Positions 49,449 through 58,630 of a DNA stretch of 64,000 nt are shown here, one piece after another. Numbering within the stretch: the first letter of the stretch is position 1; each line of letters starts with the position of its first letter. Both the position numbers and the translations under genes were made by a program. Origin of the DNA: Spirochaetota bacterium (GTDB lineage: Bacteria > Spirochaetota > Spirochaetia > Treponematales > Treponemataceae); NCBI GenBank assembly GCA_023398165.1, contig JAEWSQ010000017.1, forward strand, positions 1-64,000. Direction: 5' to 3'. The notes below the pieces were generated by a model. It was not told the origin of the DNA, ran no database searches, and was given only the letters and a program-made list of their open reading frames with translations.

Positions 49449-51035
49449 TTACTTTTTTCTGCTGAATACGCGGTAGTTGATCCACGGAAAGAGGATGTGT
49501 TCCCTTTCCATGGTGGTGAGCCATTCAGTGCTGATGCTGTTAGATCCCAGGGATTCAAAAACTGTTGCAAAGGCATTAACGCTCTGAGAAAACCGCTCGG
49601 AAGCATACTCGGGGTAAATTCTCTGGTGAATCATTGAAGCCCAGTCGCTCGATTGGGCAAGAAGAATTTCTTTTGCAGCAAGGTTTAGCGCTCTGGCTTT
49701 AAGCCCTGTATCGTCTGAAAAACGTTCTGCAAGATCGATCATGCGCTCGGTCGATTTCCGTATATATTTCATCATCCAGTCGTTTGAACTGTCGAGTAAA
49801 TCTTCTCCGTAACCGGTTCCCGATGCCGCGCTGTGAAAGGGCTGAACTTTTTGAAGTGTAAACTGCGATTTTGCAAGATCCGCACAGTGTTCAATCTTAA
49901 TATCTTCGCGCTCGGAAGCCTGTCTGAATATAGATTCAAGCCAGTCGATTCCCTCATACCATACCTGCCCGAAGATAGAAGCATCCATTGCGCATACGAG
50001 GGAAAGCTCTTCCGCATTTGTCATCGTTGAAGCTTTTTCGAGTGCTGCACTTTTTTTATCGAGGAAGTGTTTTGCATCATTCTTAACACATTCTTCAGCT
50101 TTTTCAAAATTATACAAAACCTGCTCGCTTGTATTTTGCGATCTGGACCAGTACTTAAAACCTGTCGACACTCTGGATTTTGATTCACCCAAAAAAGCGG
50201 ATAAAAACTCGATATCGGAATCGAAACCGATGTCCTTGTCCTGATTCCGGTATACAGGATTCCACATATACCCCAGGGGACCGGTAATATCCGCAGGAGT
50301 CTCCCCGTCGCGTGCAAAAAAAGCAAATGAATTTGCCGTCCGAACCGGAGTAAAAATTCCGTTTTCGGGAAGCGGTGTTGAAAAAAGAACGCCGTGAGTG
50401 TCCAGTATTGAATAATTCATGCCGTAGGAACGGAGAATATTTTCCAATCCCTGGGTATAACCTAGATCGGGCAGATAAAAGCCTTCGGGAACAACATCAA
50501 AAAATGTTTTATGGGACTGCAGTCCTGTTTCCACCTGTGCGCAGACAGCTTCGTTCATGTCGACATAATGGGGGAGAAAGCAGTTTGTAGCACAGGTTGC
50601 AAAGAGTTCAACGCTTCCTCTTTTTGCGTAGTAATCAAATTTTGACAGAATATTCTGGTTAAATGTTTCGACAAAATCGCGTTTATCGCGTTTACAATTT
50701 TTTAAATACGTTTTTGCAAGTATGTGCTGTCCGCTTCCCTGGGGATGCCTTTTAACTTCGGCTTCTCCCAGAACAATAAGACTGTCAAGCCATTCAATGT
50801 AGCTCTGCTGAATTACGGGGTCTGAAAGAAGAGCGCAAAGGGTGGGACTTATAGTCAGCCCTATTTTAAAAGGAATACCGTCGCTTTCCAGATTGGCAAA
50901 CATATTTAAAAGCGGAAGGTATATTTGGGAAATCGAAGAAAAAAGGATCTCATTTTTGGCTTTGTGTTTACCTTCCAAATGACGGAAATAACCCTGATGC
51001 AGAGTTATGTGCAGAACTAATGATCTTTTTGACAT
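49449..51035 (-). CDS. Glycoside hydrolase family 57 protein (DUF1957/branching-enzyme type)
   Basis: 528 residues. GH57 motifs: HITLHQGYFRH near the start (catalytic-site His), VVPEGFYLPDLGY (nucleophile Glu position) and AMDASIFGQVWYEG (acid/base Asp position). The last motif normally reads FGHWW; here the His is Gln. The group makes alpha-1,6 branches in glycogen or acts on other alpha-glucans. Whether this protein is active is uncertain given the Gln. GAGGAT precedes the ATG by 6 bases. It follows a DUF4912 gene by 21 bases; the two families are often neighbours. Confidence 0.85.
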   Translation of the reverse strand: MSKRSLVLHITLHQGYFRHLEGKHKAKNEILFSSISQIYLPLLNMFANLESDGIPFKIGLTISPTLCALLSDPVIQQSYIEWLDSLIVLGEAEVKRHPQGSGQHILAKTYLKNCKRDKRDFVETFNQNILSKFDYYAKRGSVELFATCATNCFLPHYVDMNEAVCAQVETGLQSHKTFFDVVPEGFYLPDLGYTQGLENILRSYGMNYSILDTHGVLFSTPLPENGIFTPVRTANSFAFFARDGETPADITGPLGYMWNPVYRNQDKDIGFDSDIEFLSAFLGESKSRVSTGFKYWSRSQNTSEQVLYNFEKAEECVKNDAKHFLDKKSAALEKASTMTNAEELSLVCAMDASIFGQVWYEGIDWLESIFRQASEREDIKIEHCADLAKSQFTLQKVQPFHSAASGTGYGEDLLDSSNDWMMKYIRKSTERMIDLAERFSDDTGLKARALNLAAKEILLAQSSDWASMIHQRIYPEYASERFSQSVNAFATVFESLGSNSISTEWLTTMEREHILFPWINYRVFSRKK

Positions 51036-51056
51036 GCAATCCTCTTCTACAAAATC

Positions 51057-51713
51057 TTATAAAAAAGACTGTCGGTGATTATTATAATGAGTCCGTAACA
51101 ATTCCGGTAACCCTGAAAGCTCCAGAATAGGACTGAATTTGTTTTCCAATGAGGTCGAACTGATTTCCGGATGCCCGTGCGGAATCGGCATTTTTTTGGT
51201 AAATGCAAGCACTCTCGGTTCCATTGCTCCGAATTCTGCGATCAGATCGATTCTAAATACTTTTTCATGTGCGGGAAGCAGAATATACTGCTCTCTGTTG
51301 TCTAAAGAAACGGAGATTTCAAATGAATCACTAGGGGTTTCGGCATTTTCATTAAAAAAACTGACCCTTAAAACAAGACCTAAAAAGCTTTTTACCTGTG
51401 TTATTTCCTGAAGATCTGTTGTTCTTATGTCCCAATATACAAACGCCCATACCGGATTCCGCATAAGAGATCCTATGTGTGTTTCATTATAGGTTTTCGG
51501 TAACTCATCGTAATACTTAAAATTATGCTTGTCGTCAAGCAGATCGCCTGAATCATTATCCTCTGTATCTTCTGCCGCTTCAAGAAGTTCTGCAATAATA
51601 AATCTTCTGTTAAGATTAATAGGAATTTCTATTCCGTATTCATCAGCCAAATTAATAAGGTCTGACGTTGAAAGAGTCTCAAGATACGATCGAGATACTA
51701 AAAAAGTGTCCAT
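51057..51713 (-). CDS. DUF4912-domain protein
   Basis: 218 residues from the ATG at 51713 (AGGAA 7 bases ahead). A Rho_N/SAP-like helix pair opens the protein (LSTSDLINLADEYGIEIP, NRRFIIAELLEA), followed by the DUF4912 domain (ETHIGSLMRNPVWAFVYWDI). DUF4912 proteins regularly accompany GH57 alpha-glucan enzymes and may bind sugar or the enzyme. No enzyme activity is known. Confidence 0.8.
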   Translation of the reverse strand: MDTFLVSRSYLETLSTSDLINLADEYGIEIPINLNRRFIIAELLEAAEDTEDNDSGDLLDDKHNFKYYDELPKTYNETHIGSLMRNPVWAFVYWDIRTTDLQEITQVKSFLGLVLRVSFFNENAETPSDSFEISVSLDNREQYILLPAHEKVFRIDLIAEFGAMEPRVLAFTKKMPIPHGHPEISSTSLENKFSPILELSGLPELLRTHYNNHRQSFL

Positions 51714-51769
51714 AAGCGTTCCTATGATGAACAGAAAACTGCCTTGTGTCAAGTCCTCACAATAAACAT

Positions 51770-52447
51770 CTAGCTAAGTTTTACCATTTTATCTGAAAAA
51801 CCCAGATCGCTCATATGAGGAGGGTATTGCGCTTCAATAATTTTTATACCGCCTTCAAGCGGTAAACTGATCTTTTTTGCAGTCAGCATCAGTTTTTTTA
51901 TACCGGGATTTTTTTTTATAAAGCGGTTAACAGCGAAATTCCCGTATTTATCATCGGCTGCGATAGGGCAGTTTTGTTTAGCGAGGTGAATGCGTATCTG
52001 ATGCATCCTTCCTGTATCGAGGGTGAGTGCTATATGTGAAAAAAGGAGGGTTTCTTTACCGGCTTCCATATTCATCGAATAGACATTAATAACCCTGTAC
52101 AGCGTTCTTGCCTGTTTTTCCTCGCCTCTTTGTTCAATTGCTTCATCTATGAATCCTTCCGGTTTTTTCATTGTACCAATACAGAATGCCTCGTATTCTT
52201 TTTTTACACTCTTTGAAGCTATGAGCCTCGTCCATTTCGCAGCGGATACCGCAGATTTTGCGGCCACAAGAACACCTGAGGTATCCTTGTCGAGCCGGTG
52301 TACTAAATACACAGGATACCCCGTCTGTTCCGGCAGCACGGTATCCACACTGTGTGTTATGCCGCTCCCTCCTTGAACCGGAAGTGAGAATGGTTTATTT
52401 ATTACAAGTATTTCTTCGTTTTCATATAATATAGGAATGCTGATCAT
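51770..52447 (-). CDS. RluA-family 23S rRNA/tRNA pseudouridine synthase
   Basis: 225 residues. The active-site motif VHRLDKDTSGVLVAAKS contains the catalytic Asp; HQIRIHLAKQNCPIAADDKYG is the second hallmark. No S4 domain precedes it, so a RluA/RluD-small or TruC-like target cannot be distinguished. No ribosome site is seen; a TATACT lies 6 bases before the ATG (leaderless layout). Confidence 0.88.
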   Translation of the reverse strand: MISIPILYENEEILVINKPFSLPVQGGSGITHSVDTVLPEQTGYPVYLVHRLDKDTSGVLVAAKSAVSAAKWTRLIASKSVKKEYEAFCIGTMKKPEGFIDEAIEQRGEEKQARTLYRVINVYSMNMEAGKETLLFSHIALTLDTGRMHQIRIHLAKQNCPIAADDKYGNFAVNRFIKKNPGIKKLMLTAKKISLPLEGGIKIIEAQYPPHMSDLGFSDKMVKLS

Positions 52448-52453
52448 CCGAGA

Positions 52454-52481
52454 AGTATAGTGGAGATTACTTCATGTGTAA
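52454..52481 (-). promoter_or_regulatory. Promoter of the RluA-type gene, leaderless layout
   Basis: On the minus strand: TTACAC (52481-52476), 16 bases, TATACT (52459-52454), 6 bases, ATG. It overlaps the start of the divergent gene at 52474. Confidence 0.5.
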
Positions 52482-53640
52482 ACATAAAAGGCTTTTAGGC
52501 GCTGTTGTCTGTATAGTTTTTTTTCTCAGCATTCCGCTCATTGCAGAGGTTTTCGCAAGCGATGAGTACGGCTATTCCATCGATTTCCCTGAAGGTTTTT
52601 CTATCATCGACAGTACCGGCACTGAGGGATACTTTTTTTCCCATCAAAGTTTCCCTCTCTCTGCCGTATTGCGTATTTATTCTGATGAACGGTATAAAGA
52701 TGTAAAAACGGCCTCTCTCGATTCCTTAAAAAAACTCGGTGCCTCTGCGGATACAAATACATTTCAATGGCGCAATACAGAATGCGCTTTATCGTACTAT
52801 ACAATGCCCATGGAGTCTTCGGTATATGCGGGCTGGGCGGTATCCTGCTTTCTTCCTTCCGGCAGGGGGCTGTTTTTCTTCATGATGTATACTCCGCAGG
52901 ATCAGTATGAAATATATAATAAGTGTATTATTTCATCGATGGACAGCATCTGCATCGACCGCGGAAGTTTTTTTGAAAGCGGACCTGTTACGTCATTTGC
53001 CTATCCGGCAGAAGGGAAAAAAACAGTTCAGCTTTTCATAGCAGGACTTACAATTCCTGTTACTGTTGATGCTACTGACAGTGAAGCCGGGGAGTTTGTA
53101 GTGGAAAGGGAGTTCAATGTATTGAAACTCTACGGAGGGACAGAATTTCAGGAAAGCGCAAGGCAGCGGTATTATCAGCAGATATACAGGGATTCATACG
53201 GAAGATTAAAAAAGGCGGCGTTTGAAATCTCAGGCGCTCTTGAGCCTAAGGCTGCTGAAGAAAATCCATCGTCTCCGGAGGCTTATATTGCATCATCACT
53301 ACTTACATGGGTTCAGGGCTTTCCGTATGAGAGAAATTTCAGCAAAAGCGATTTTACACATCCTGTGAGCGCTCTTCTGGGGGAGGGAAGCGACTGTGAC
53401 AGCCGCTCTATGCTGGCGGTAATTCTTTTACGGCAGATGAATATTAAGTCACAGTTATTTATATCAACAGTATTCAGCCATAGTGTTTTCGGTTCTGATG
53501 TTTCGGGTAAGGGTGCAAGACTGGATTTTGAAGGAACCGCATACCTTCTCGGCGAGACGACAGCCAAGGTTGACATTGGTCTTATCGCCCGTGAAATGAG
53601 CGACTCGACCAAATGGTTTGCAATTCCTCTGGCAGAATAA
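52474..53640 (+). CDS. Exported transglutaminase-like protein
   Basis: 388 residues, family not firmly placed. A signal peptide (1-28) is followed by a beta-rich domain that begins YGYSIDFPEGFSII, a pattern seen in PsbP/DUF-type secreted domains. The last third has a transglutaminase-like arrangement: Cys in GEGSDCDSRSMLAVILLRQM, His in FSHSVFGSD and an acidic or polar residue further on (AYLLGETT). GGAG lies 8 bases before the ATG. It may be a peptidase or a cross-linker of envelope proteins; the triad is only suggested. Confidence 0.6.
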   Translation: MCKHKRLLGAVVCIVFFLSIPLIAEVFASDEYGYSIDFPEGFSIIDSTGTEGYFFSHQSFPLSAVLRIYSDERYKDVKTASLDSLKKLGASADTNTFQWRNTECALSYYTMPMESSVYAGWAVSCFLPSGRGLFFFMMYTPQDQYEIYNKCIISSMDSICIDRGSFFESGPVTSFAYPAEGKKTVQLFIAGLTIPVTVDATDSEAGEFVVEREFNVLKLYGGTEFQESARQRYYQQIYRDSYGRLKKAAFEISGALEPKAAEENPSSPEAYIASSLLTWVQGFPYERNFSKSDFTHPVSALLGEGSDCDSRSMLAVILLRQMNIKSQLFISTVFSHSVFGSDVSGKGARLDFEGTAYLLGETTAKVDIGLIAREMSDSTKWFAIPLAE

Positions 53641-53641
53641 C

Positions 53642-54289
53642 TTACTGAATTAGTAAATTATATGCATCGATCGGATTTGTAACCGCAAGCAATGCGTCGC
53701 GCAGTTCTTTATTTTTTAGCTTAGTGCTGAAAAAAGAAAGGGTTTGAAGGTAGTAGGCATGCTGATTATAGGAAGCGGCGATCATAAAAAGAAGTTTCAC
53801 CGGCGTGTCGTCGATTGTTTGGAAATCGATAATGTCATTTGCGCTTATGCCTACAGACATAACAAGATCGGTGACAGATGAAAGTCTTACATGCGGAATT
53901 GCAATACCCCGGCCTATTGCTGTGGACATTAATTCCTCACGCTTCAATATTTCAACTGATAATTCCTGCGCATTTTTAACCTGGGGAGCCGTACTTAAGT
54001 TATTTGCAAGTTCAACAAGGGCATCATGTTTTGTGGAATGATTCAAGAAAATAATTCTGTCGGGAGAAAGAATATTTTTTACTTGAATATGGGATCCGGA
54101 GGGCAGAGGGCGCGAACCGGAAGAAAGTCTGTCATTTACCCATTTTTCAATTTCTGATTTTTTAAATCTCCAGACTGTACCTATTTTACCTGAGGGAACC
54201 TCGCCTTTTTGAGCCCAATCATATACTGTGCGTTCAGACACTCTCAAATATTTAGCTACTTCTTCAATAGTCAGGATGTCGTCTTCCAC
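53642..54289 (-). CDS. HTH-EIIA(Ntr) fusion regulator (PtsN-like)
   Basis: 215 residues starting with GTG (AAGGAG 7 bases ahead). Residues 4-55 are an excisionase-type HTH_17 domain (LTIEEVAKYLRVSERTVYDW, GTVWRFKKSEIEKWV). Residues 70-215 are a PTS EIIA of the nitrogen type, with the phosphorylated His in GRGIAIPHVRLSS. Spirochaetes have HPr, HPr kinase and EIIA(Ntr) without sugar permeases, a regulatory PTS. The fused HTH suggests a direct effect of EIIA phosphorylation on DNA binding; this is inference. Confidence 0.88.
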   Translation of the reverse strand: MEDDILTIEEVAKYLRVSERTVYDWAQKGEVPSGKIGTVWRFKKSEIEKWVNDRLSSGSRPLPSGSHIQVKNILSPDRIIFLNHSTKHDALVELANNLSTAPQVKNAQELSVEILKREELMSTAIGRGIAIPHVRLSSVTDLVMSVGISANDIIDFQTIDDTPVKLLFMIAASYNQHAYYLQTLSFFSTKLKNKELRDALLAVTNPIDAYNLLIQ

Positions 54290-54344
54290 AACCTTCTCCT
54301 TAAGTTTCTTAAAAAGAACACTATAATAGTATTTTTCATGTAAT

Positions 54345-54373
54345 ATTTTGCATTGTTTGCGCTTTTATGTCAA
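54345..54373 (-). promoter_or_regulatory. Putative promoter of the HTH-EIIA gene
   Basis: On the minus strand: TTGACA (54373-54368), 17 bases, CAAAAT (54350-54345) with TG one base ahead. The -10 is weak. Confidence 0.4.
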
Positions 54374-54422
54374 GCCTTACGTCTAATTATCTTTTCAAAC
54401 CGGATTTTTGAAGCACAGCCAC

Positions 54423-54824
54423 TTATTTTTCGGAAAGTTCATGAAGGGAATCGAAGGGAAACAATTTCCCTATTGTTGTTTCAACTCTGTTTTCCCAGGA
54501 AGAACCGAAAACTACCGGAACCGATGCATCTGCAAACTCCGACATTACCTGACGGCATGCTCCGCACGGACTTACCGGGTAATCTGCTTTCGGCGCAGCG
54601 ATTGCAATCGCTTTAAATGTTCTATGACCCATCGCAGCGGCAGTGAAAATTGCGGTTCTCTCCGCGCAGTTCGTCAATCCGTAGGATCTGTTTTCAATAT
54701 TTGTACCGGTTACAATAGTATCATCGGCAAGCAGAACGGCCGCTCCCACCGGAAACGATGAGTACGGTGAATAACTTTTTTGAGAAGCCCGTAATGCCTC
54801 TTCATAGAGTGTTTTTAAATTCAT
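54423..54824 (-). CDS. cdd: Cytidine deaminase
   Basis: 133 residues, the normal length. Zinc site motifs NCAERTAIF and PCGACRQVMSEF are intact. The enzyme deaminates cytidine and deoxycytidine for pyrimidine salvage. AAGGGG lies 6 bases before the ATG. It does not sit in an operon with other salvage genes. Confidence 0.95.
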   Translation of the reverse strand: MNLKTLYEEALRASQKSYSPYSSFPVGAAVLLADDTIVTGTNIENRSYGLTNCAERTAIFTAAAMGHRTFKAIAIAAPKADYPVSPCGACRQVMSEFADASVPVVFGSSWENRVETTIGKLFPFDSLHELSEK

Positions 54825-54865
54825 GAATTCCCCTTTTTAGCAAGCCTTGACAACAAATTTGCCAT

Positions 54866-54893
54866 ATTATACCATGTATTTTATGAAAGTAAA
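54866..54893 (-). promoter_or_regulatory. Promoter of cdd
   Basis: On the minus strand: TTTACT (54893-54888), 16 bases, TATAAT (54871-54866). It overlaps the start region of the divergent gene. Confidence 0.5.
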
Positions 54894-55983
54894 AGAAAAT
54901 GTTCTGCTTTTTGCTGCTGCCGGTTTTGTTTTTTTTGTTGCGTATCTGCTTTTCGGCGGTCTTTCCCTCGAACATGAAATCCAGTTTATTCCTGAGTGGA
55001 CAATCTCACTTGAGGACAAACTTTTATCATATGTGCATGACAATGGCAGTGAAGAATATGAATCCGGCTCTGTTCCGGAGAGCGCACTTCCTTTTAAACT
55101 CGCTCAGTTTTTAGGATACATAACAGAGACAGGCAGTGTTCCCTTTATACGGAGTTTCCCGGAAAAAGCATCACTCTCTCAATCATACTGGACTTCATAT
55201 ATTTCCAGTGCTTCTCAAACACCGGTGTATTCAACGGGAACAGGTGAAAAAATTATAATCGAGGAAAGCGGATTTCCTTATATCAGCAATAACAATATTT
55301 ATGTTTTTTATCCCGGCGGAAATTCTTTCGGCAAGTATTCAGGCGAAGGAAAAAAACTGTGGTCTGCAGAACACTGGAGTCCTATAACTGCATTTGCCTC
55401 ATGCGCTGCCGGAACAGTATGCGGATACGCTGACGGCGATCTCAGGTATTTTGACGATTCAGGCAGGCTTGTGTTTTCGATGTATCCGGGCGGCAGTACG
55501 TATGAAATAATTCTCGGGGCAACAATATCAGAGGACGGAGCCTACATCGCTGCTGTATGCGGGCTGGAAAAGCAGCGCTTTATTGTTATTCAGGTAAACG
55601 GGAAAAACAGCAAGATAATTTACCATACCTATCTGCAGACGGAAAAGACAGCACAAACCTTAGTATATTTTAATAAGCAAGGAAGCAGAGTCTATTTTAA
55701 TTTCGACGGAGGGCTGGGAATCGTTGATTTTCAAAAAAATACGATGGTATCCATCCCGGTGTCGGGCGATGTTTGTTCAATATCAGAATGCGGGGAGCTT
55801 GGTCTCTATTTTGTGTTGTGTCAGGATGAGGGGCAGTGGACGGTGCTTGCGCTTGAGTCATATGAAAATTTACTGGGATCTTTTTCATTTACCGCCTCCG
55901 CCGCTTTCATGACCGCCTCTGATAATTCACTCTATCTGGGAAAGGATTCTCAAATATCAAAATTGGAGATTGTAAGAAAATGA
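54883..55983 (+). CDS. Membrane-anchored propeller-like protein of unknown function
   Basis: 366 residues from the ATG at 54883; an ATG at 54874 is also possible. Upstream in-frame sequence from 54847 coincides with a TTGACA promoter element. A single N-terminal helix (about 5-25) anchors a periplasmic part that reads like a WD/PQQ-type propeller (GKYSGEGKKLWSAEHWSPIT, YADGDLRYFDDSGRLVFSM, ATISEDGAYIAAVCGLEKQR). No catalytic motif is seen. It overlaps the M23-like gene by 4 bases (ATGA), so the two probably form one envelope module. Confidence 0.65.
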   Translation: MKVKENVLLFAAAGFVFFVAYLLFGGLSLEHEIQFIPEWTISLEDKLLSYVHDNGSEEYESGSVPESALPFKLAQFLGYITETGSVPFIRSFPEKASLSQSYWTSYISSASQTPVYSTGTGEKIIIEESGFPYISNNNIYVFYPGGNSFGKYSGEGKKLWSAEHWSPITAFASCAAGTVCGYADGDLRYFDDSGRLVFSMYPGGSTYEIILGATISEDGAYIAAVCGLEKQRFIVIQVNGKNSKIIYHTYLQTEKTAQTLVYFNKQGSRVYFNFDGGLGIVDFQKNTMVSIPVSGDVCSISECGELGLYFVLCQDEGQWTVLALESYENLLGSFSFTASAAFMTASDNSLYLGKDSQISKLEIVRK

Positions 55984-56849
55984 AAGACTCTCGCAAGTGT
56001 ACTCTGCTATTCCCGTTCGTCTTACTTCTGCTGACGCTGCCCTTATGTGCTTTTGACTGGCCTCAGGAGCTTATAATACCCCATTCCTTTTCTTCTTATT
56101 TTGCGCAAAAAAGAGGAAGTTCTTTTTCCACCTCGCTAATATTTACCGGTTCTGTACCCGTAAAAGCCAGCGACAGCGGACGGGTGATTGTGCGGATTGA
56201 CCAGAATTCTTCATCGTTTATATCGTTTCCTTCAACCCTCGGTAATGCGGTTATTCTGTCTCATAAGGATTCATTAATGACAGTCTATGCAAGCCTTGAT
56301 TCCATTCAGATTACTGCCGACCGGAAAGAGATAACTGCAGGAGAAGAATTGGGCATCAGCGGAAATTCAGGATGGCATACAGGTCCGGGATGTCTTGAAT
56401 TTCAGGTAATCGATGTTAAAAATAAAACCTGCATCAATCCTCTGCTTCTGATGCCTTCGATTTCTGCAAATTTTGATCTTCAGCTTGGAAAGCTTTTTAT
56501 TGCCGACAAGAAGGGCACTATGGTTGACCTTTCCATAAAGAAGAGTTTTGAATCAGGGATGTATATTTTGTACCGTGATGCTGCTTCCGGAGGTATGCCG
56601 TATAAAACCAGCGTGACGGTTAACGGCGCTCTCGTTCAAACTATTACCTATGACGCTCTTTCTCTTTATGAACAGCAGCTCTGTGTGAGCAGTAAAAAAA
56701 ATCTTCCCTATTCAGAGGTATATCCACAGGATACTTTACAGTATCTTGCAGAGCTGCATCTGAATAAGGGGAAAAACAGCATCACTGTCCAGGTTTTTGA
56801 TATTCTGGGAAACCAGAAACAGTCTTCATTCAATGTTGAAGTGTTTTAA
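55980..56849 (+). CDS. Exported M23/LytM-like protein lacking zinc ligands
   Basis: 289 residues with a signal peptide (1-24). Residues 50-150 follow the LytM/M23 fold (VPVKASDSGRVIV, GNAVILSHKDSLMTVYASL, LGISGNSGWHTGPGCLEFQV). In active M23 endopeptidases the zinc ligands are HxxxD, a Tyr-x-His and HxH; here those places read without His (VYASL and CLEF). It is thus probably a non-enzymatic regulator such as EnvC or NlpD, which activate amidases. The C-terminal 120 residues form an Ig-like domain. Confidence 0.75.
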   Translation: MKDSRKCTLLFPFVLLLLTLPLCAFDWPQELIIPHSFSSYFAQKRGSSFSTSLIFTGSVPVKASDSGRVIVRIDQNSSSFISFPSTLGNAVILSHKDSLMTVYASLDSIQITADRKEITAGEELGISGNSGWHTGPGCLEFQVIDVKNKTCINPLLLMPSISANFDLQLGKLFIADKKGTMVDLSIKKSFESGMYILYRDAASGGMPYKTSVTVNGALVQTITYDALSLYEQQLCVSSKKNLPYSEVYPQDTLQYLAELHLNKGKNSITVQVFDILGNQKQSSFNVEVF

Positions 56850-56867
56850 TGTTTCTTCTTTAAAGGA

Positions 56868-57464
56868 TCATTCTCCGTACAGATGCTCAAATTCATGCAT
56901 TTTTTCCATTGCACGTTCTTTGCATCCTCCGCAGGCCGTTCCTATTTTAGTCCTTGCCTGCAGTTCCTCCCAGCTCCTGTCGCCTGCTTTGTAGGCATCT
57001 TCTAGATCACGGTCGGTAATATTTAAACAGGTGCATATTACTTCCACCGCTTCCTGTCCTGCAAGTGAAGGTCTCCCTTTTTTGGCAAGGTAGTCATCAA
57101 TAGCGCTTCTAAGCGCCTTGTCTCCTAAAACAGAACAGTGAATTTTATTCGAGGGAAGTCCTCCAAGACGAGCGACAATATCCTGGGGTTTAAGCTTATA
57201 TGCTTCAGTAATAGGCATACCTTTAACAGCCTCCGACAATATTGATGTTGAGGCAATAGCGCTTGCGCATCCGTATGTTTTCCACCGTACATCGGTAATA
57301 ATATCATCTGTAATGCGCAGAAGAATCAGCATCTGATCTCCGCATTGAATATTTCCGACAATACCCCGTCCGTCGTGCGGCCATGAAGATTCATCGTCCA
57401 TGAGCACATTTTTCGGGTTTTGAAAGTGATCTTTTACCACATCTGAATATAACCAATCCTGCAT
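56868..57464 (-). CDS. nifU: NifU-like Fe-S scaffold (IscU plus BFD-like domain)
   Basis: 198 residues. The IscU-like domain has its three cluster cysteines (GNIQCGDQ, TYGCASAIASTS, KIHCSVLGDKA). A BFD-like [2Fe-2S] domain follows (EVICTCLNIT, GTACGGCKERAM). The C-terminal NifU (Nfu) domain of nitrogen fixers is absent. It receives sulfur from NifS, 12 bases upstream, and builds clusters for transfer to apoproteins. Confidence 0.92.
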   Translation of the reverse strand: MQDWLYSDVVKDHFQNPKNVLMDDESSWPHDGRGIVGNIQCGDQMLILLRITDDIITDVRWKTYGCASAIASTSILSEAVKGMPITEAYKLKPQDIVARLGGLPSNKIHCSVLGDKALRSAIDDYLAKKGRPSLAGQEAVEVICTCLNITDRDLEDAYKAGDRSWEELQARTKIGTACGGCKERAMEKMHEFEHLYGE

Positions 57465-57475
57465 AGTATCCTCTG

Positions 57476-58630
57476 TTATCTAAGTGTTGACATTTTCCTC
57501 AGCCGTTCGATAACGGGCGGAAAATTCTGTAAAATATATTCTACATCGGCAGCCGTATTATACTTGCCGAAGCTGAACCGTATAGAACCGTGGGCCAATT
57601 CAGGACCGAGACCCGTAGCCACGAGGACATGAGAAGGTTCAAGACTTCCTGAAGCACAGGCCGAGCCTGTTGAAACAGATATTCCCAATAAATCCAGATG
57701 CAGAAGAATTGCCTCACCTTCAGCTCCGGGGAATGAAACATCGAGCGTATTGGGAAGAACCTTTTCAGGATGTCCGTTAATACGGATATTGGGAATTCTT
57801 TCCAAAAGACCGTCCCTCAATGCTTCTCTCAATTTTTTTGTGCGGGAGGAGTAGGAACTAAGTTCATTTTCAGCAATAACAGCGGCGTATCCGAATGCTG
57901 CAATCGCAGGTGCATTATAGGTTCCGGCTCTGTATCCTTTTTCCTGATGTCCGCCGCGGATCAGGGGCTCAATTTTTCTTCCCTTTTTTACAAAAAGTGC
58001 TCCGACACCTTTAGGACCATAGATCTTGTGAGCCGAAAAGGTTGCATAATCAACATCCCAGTCTTTTAGATCTACTTCAATTTTTCCGGCAGCCTGTACC
58101 GCATCGGTGTGAAACAGAGCTCCCCTTTCATGAGCCATTGCGCACAGCGTTTTAACATCCTGGACAGTGCCGATTTCATTATTTGCAGTCATGATAGAAA
58201 CTAAAAGAGGATTTTTCTCAAGCGCCGAACGGTATGCATCGAGGCGTATAAGACCGTCCCCGTCCACTGGAAGCTTAATAACCGTAAAACCCTCTTTTTC
58301 CAGCTGCTTTGCAGATTCAAGAACGCAGGGATGTTCAATTGCAGATATTACAATGGTTTCCTCTGTACTTCTCTTGAGAGTCTTCATGGTTTGAAAAACA
58401 GTATTATTCGATTCAGAACCGCCTGAGGTAAAAATGATTTCCTGGGAAGTACACCCGGCTAGAGAAGCTATTTCGCTTCTCGCTTTTTCTATTTTTTTTG
58501 CTTCAAGTCTGCCGTCTTCATGGAGGCTCGAAGCGTTTGCATACAGCTCAAGTTCGTTGAAGTAAAATTTTTTAACTTCATCAGAAAGCGGTGTAGTTGC
58601 ATTGTAATCAAGGTAAATTCTTTTGTTCAT
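57476..58630 (-). CDS. nifS: Cysteine desulfurase NifS/IscS
   Basis: 384 residues. The PLP lysine lies in FSAHKIYGPKG (about residue 203), with HTDAVQAAGKI and the mobile active-site cysteine in SVSTGSACASGSLEPSHVL. The enzyme takes sulfur from cysteine for Fe-S clusters (through nifU) and for tRNA thiolation (through mnmA). Its ATG overlaps the mnmA stop (ATGA). Confidence 0.94.
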   Translation of the reverse strand: MNKRIYLDYNATTPLSDEVKKFYFNELELYANASSLHEDGRLEAKKIEKARSEIASLAGCTSQEIIFTSGGSESNNTVFQTMKTLKRSTEETIVISAIEHPCVLESAKQLEKEGFTVIKLPVDGDGLIRLDAYRSALEKNPLLVSIMTANNEIGTVQDVKTLCAMAHERGALFHTDAVQAAGKIEVDLKDWDVDYATFSAHKIYGPKGVGALFVKKGRKIEPLIRGGHQEKGYRAGTYNAPAIAAFGYAAVIAENELSSYSSRTKKLREALRDGLLERIPNIRINGHPEKVLPNTLDVSFPGAEGEAILLHLDLLGISVSTGSACASGSLEPSHVLVATGLGPELAHGSIRFSFGKYNTAADVEYILQNFPPVIERLRKMSTLR

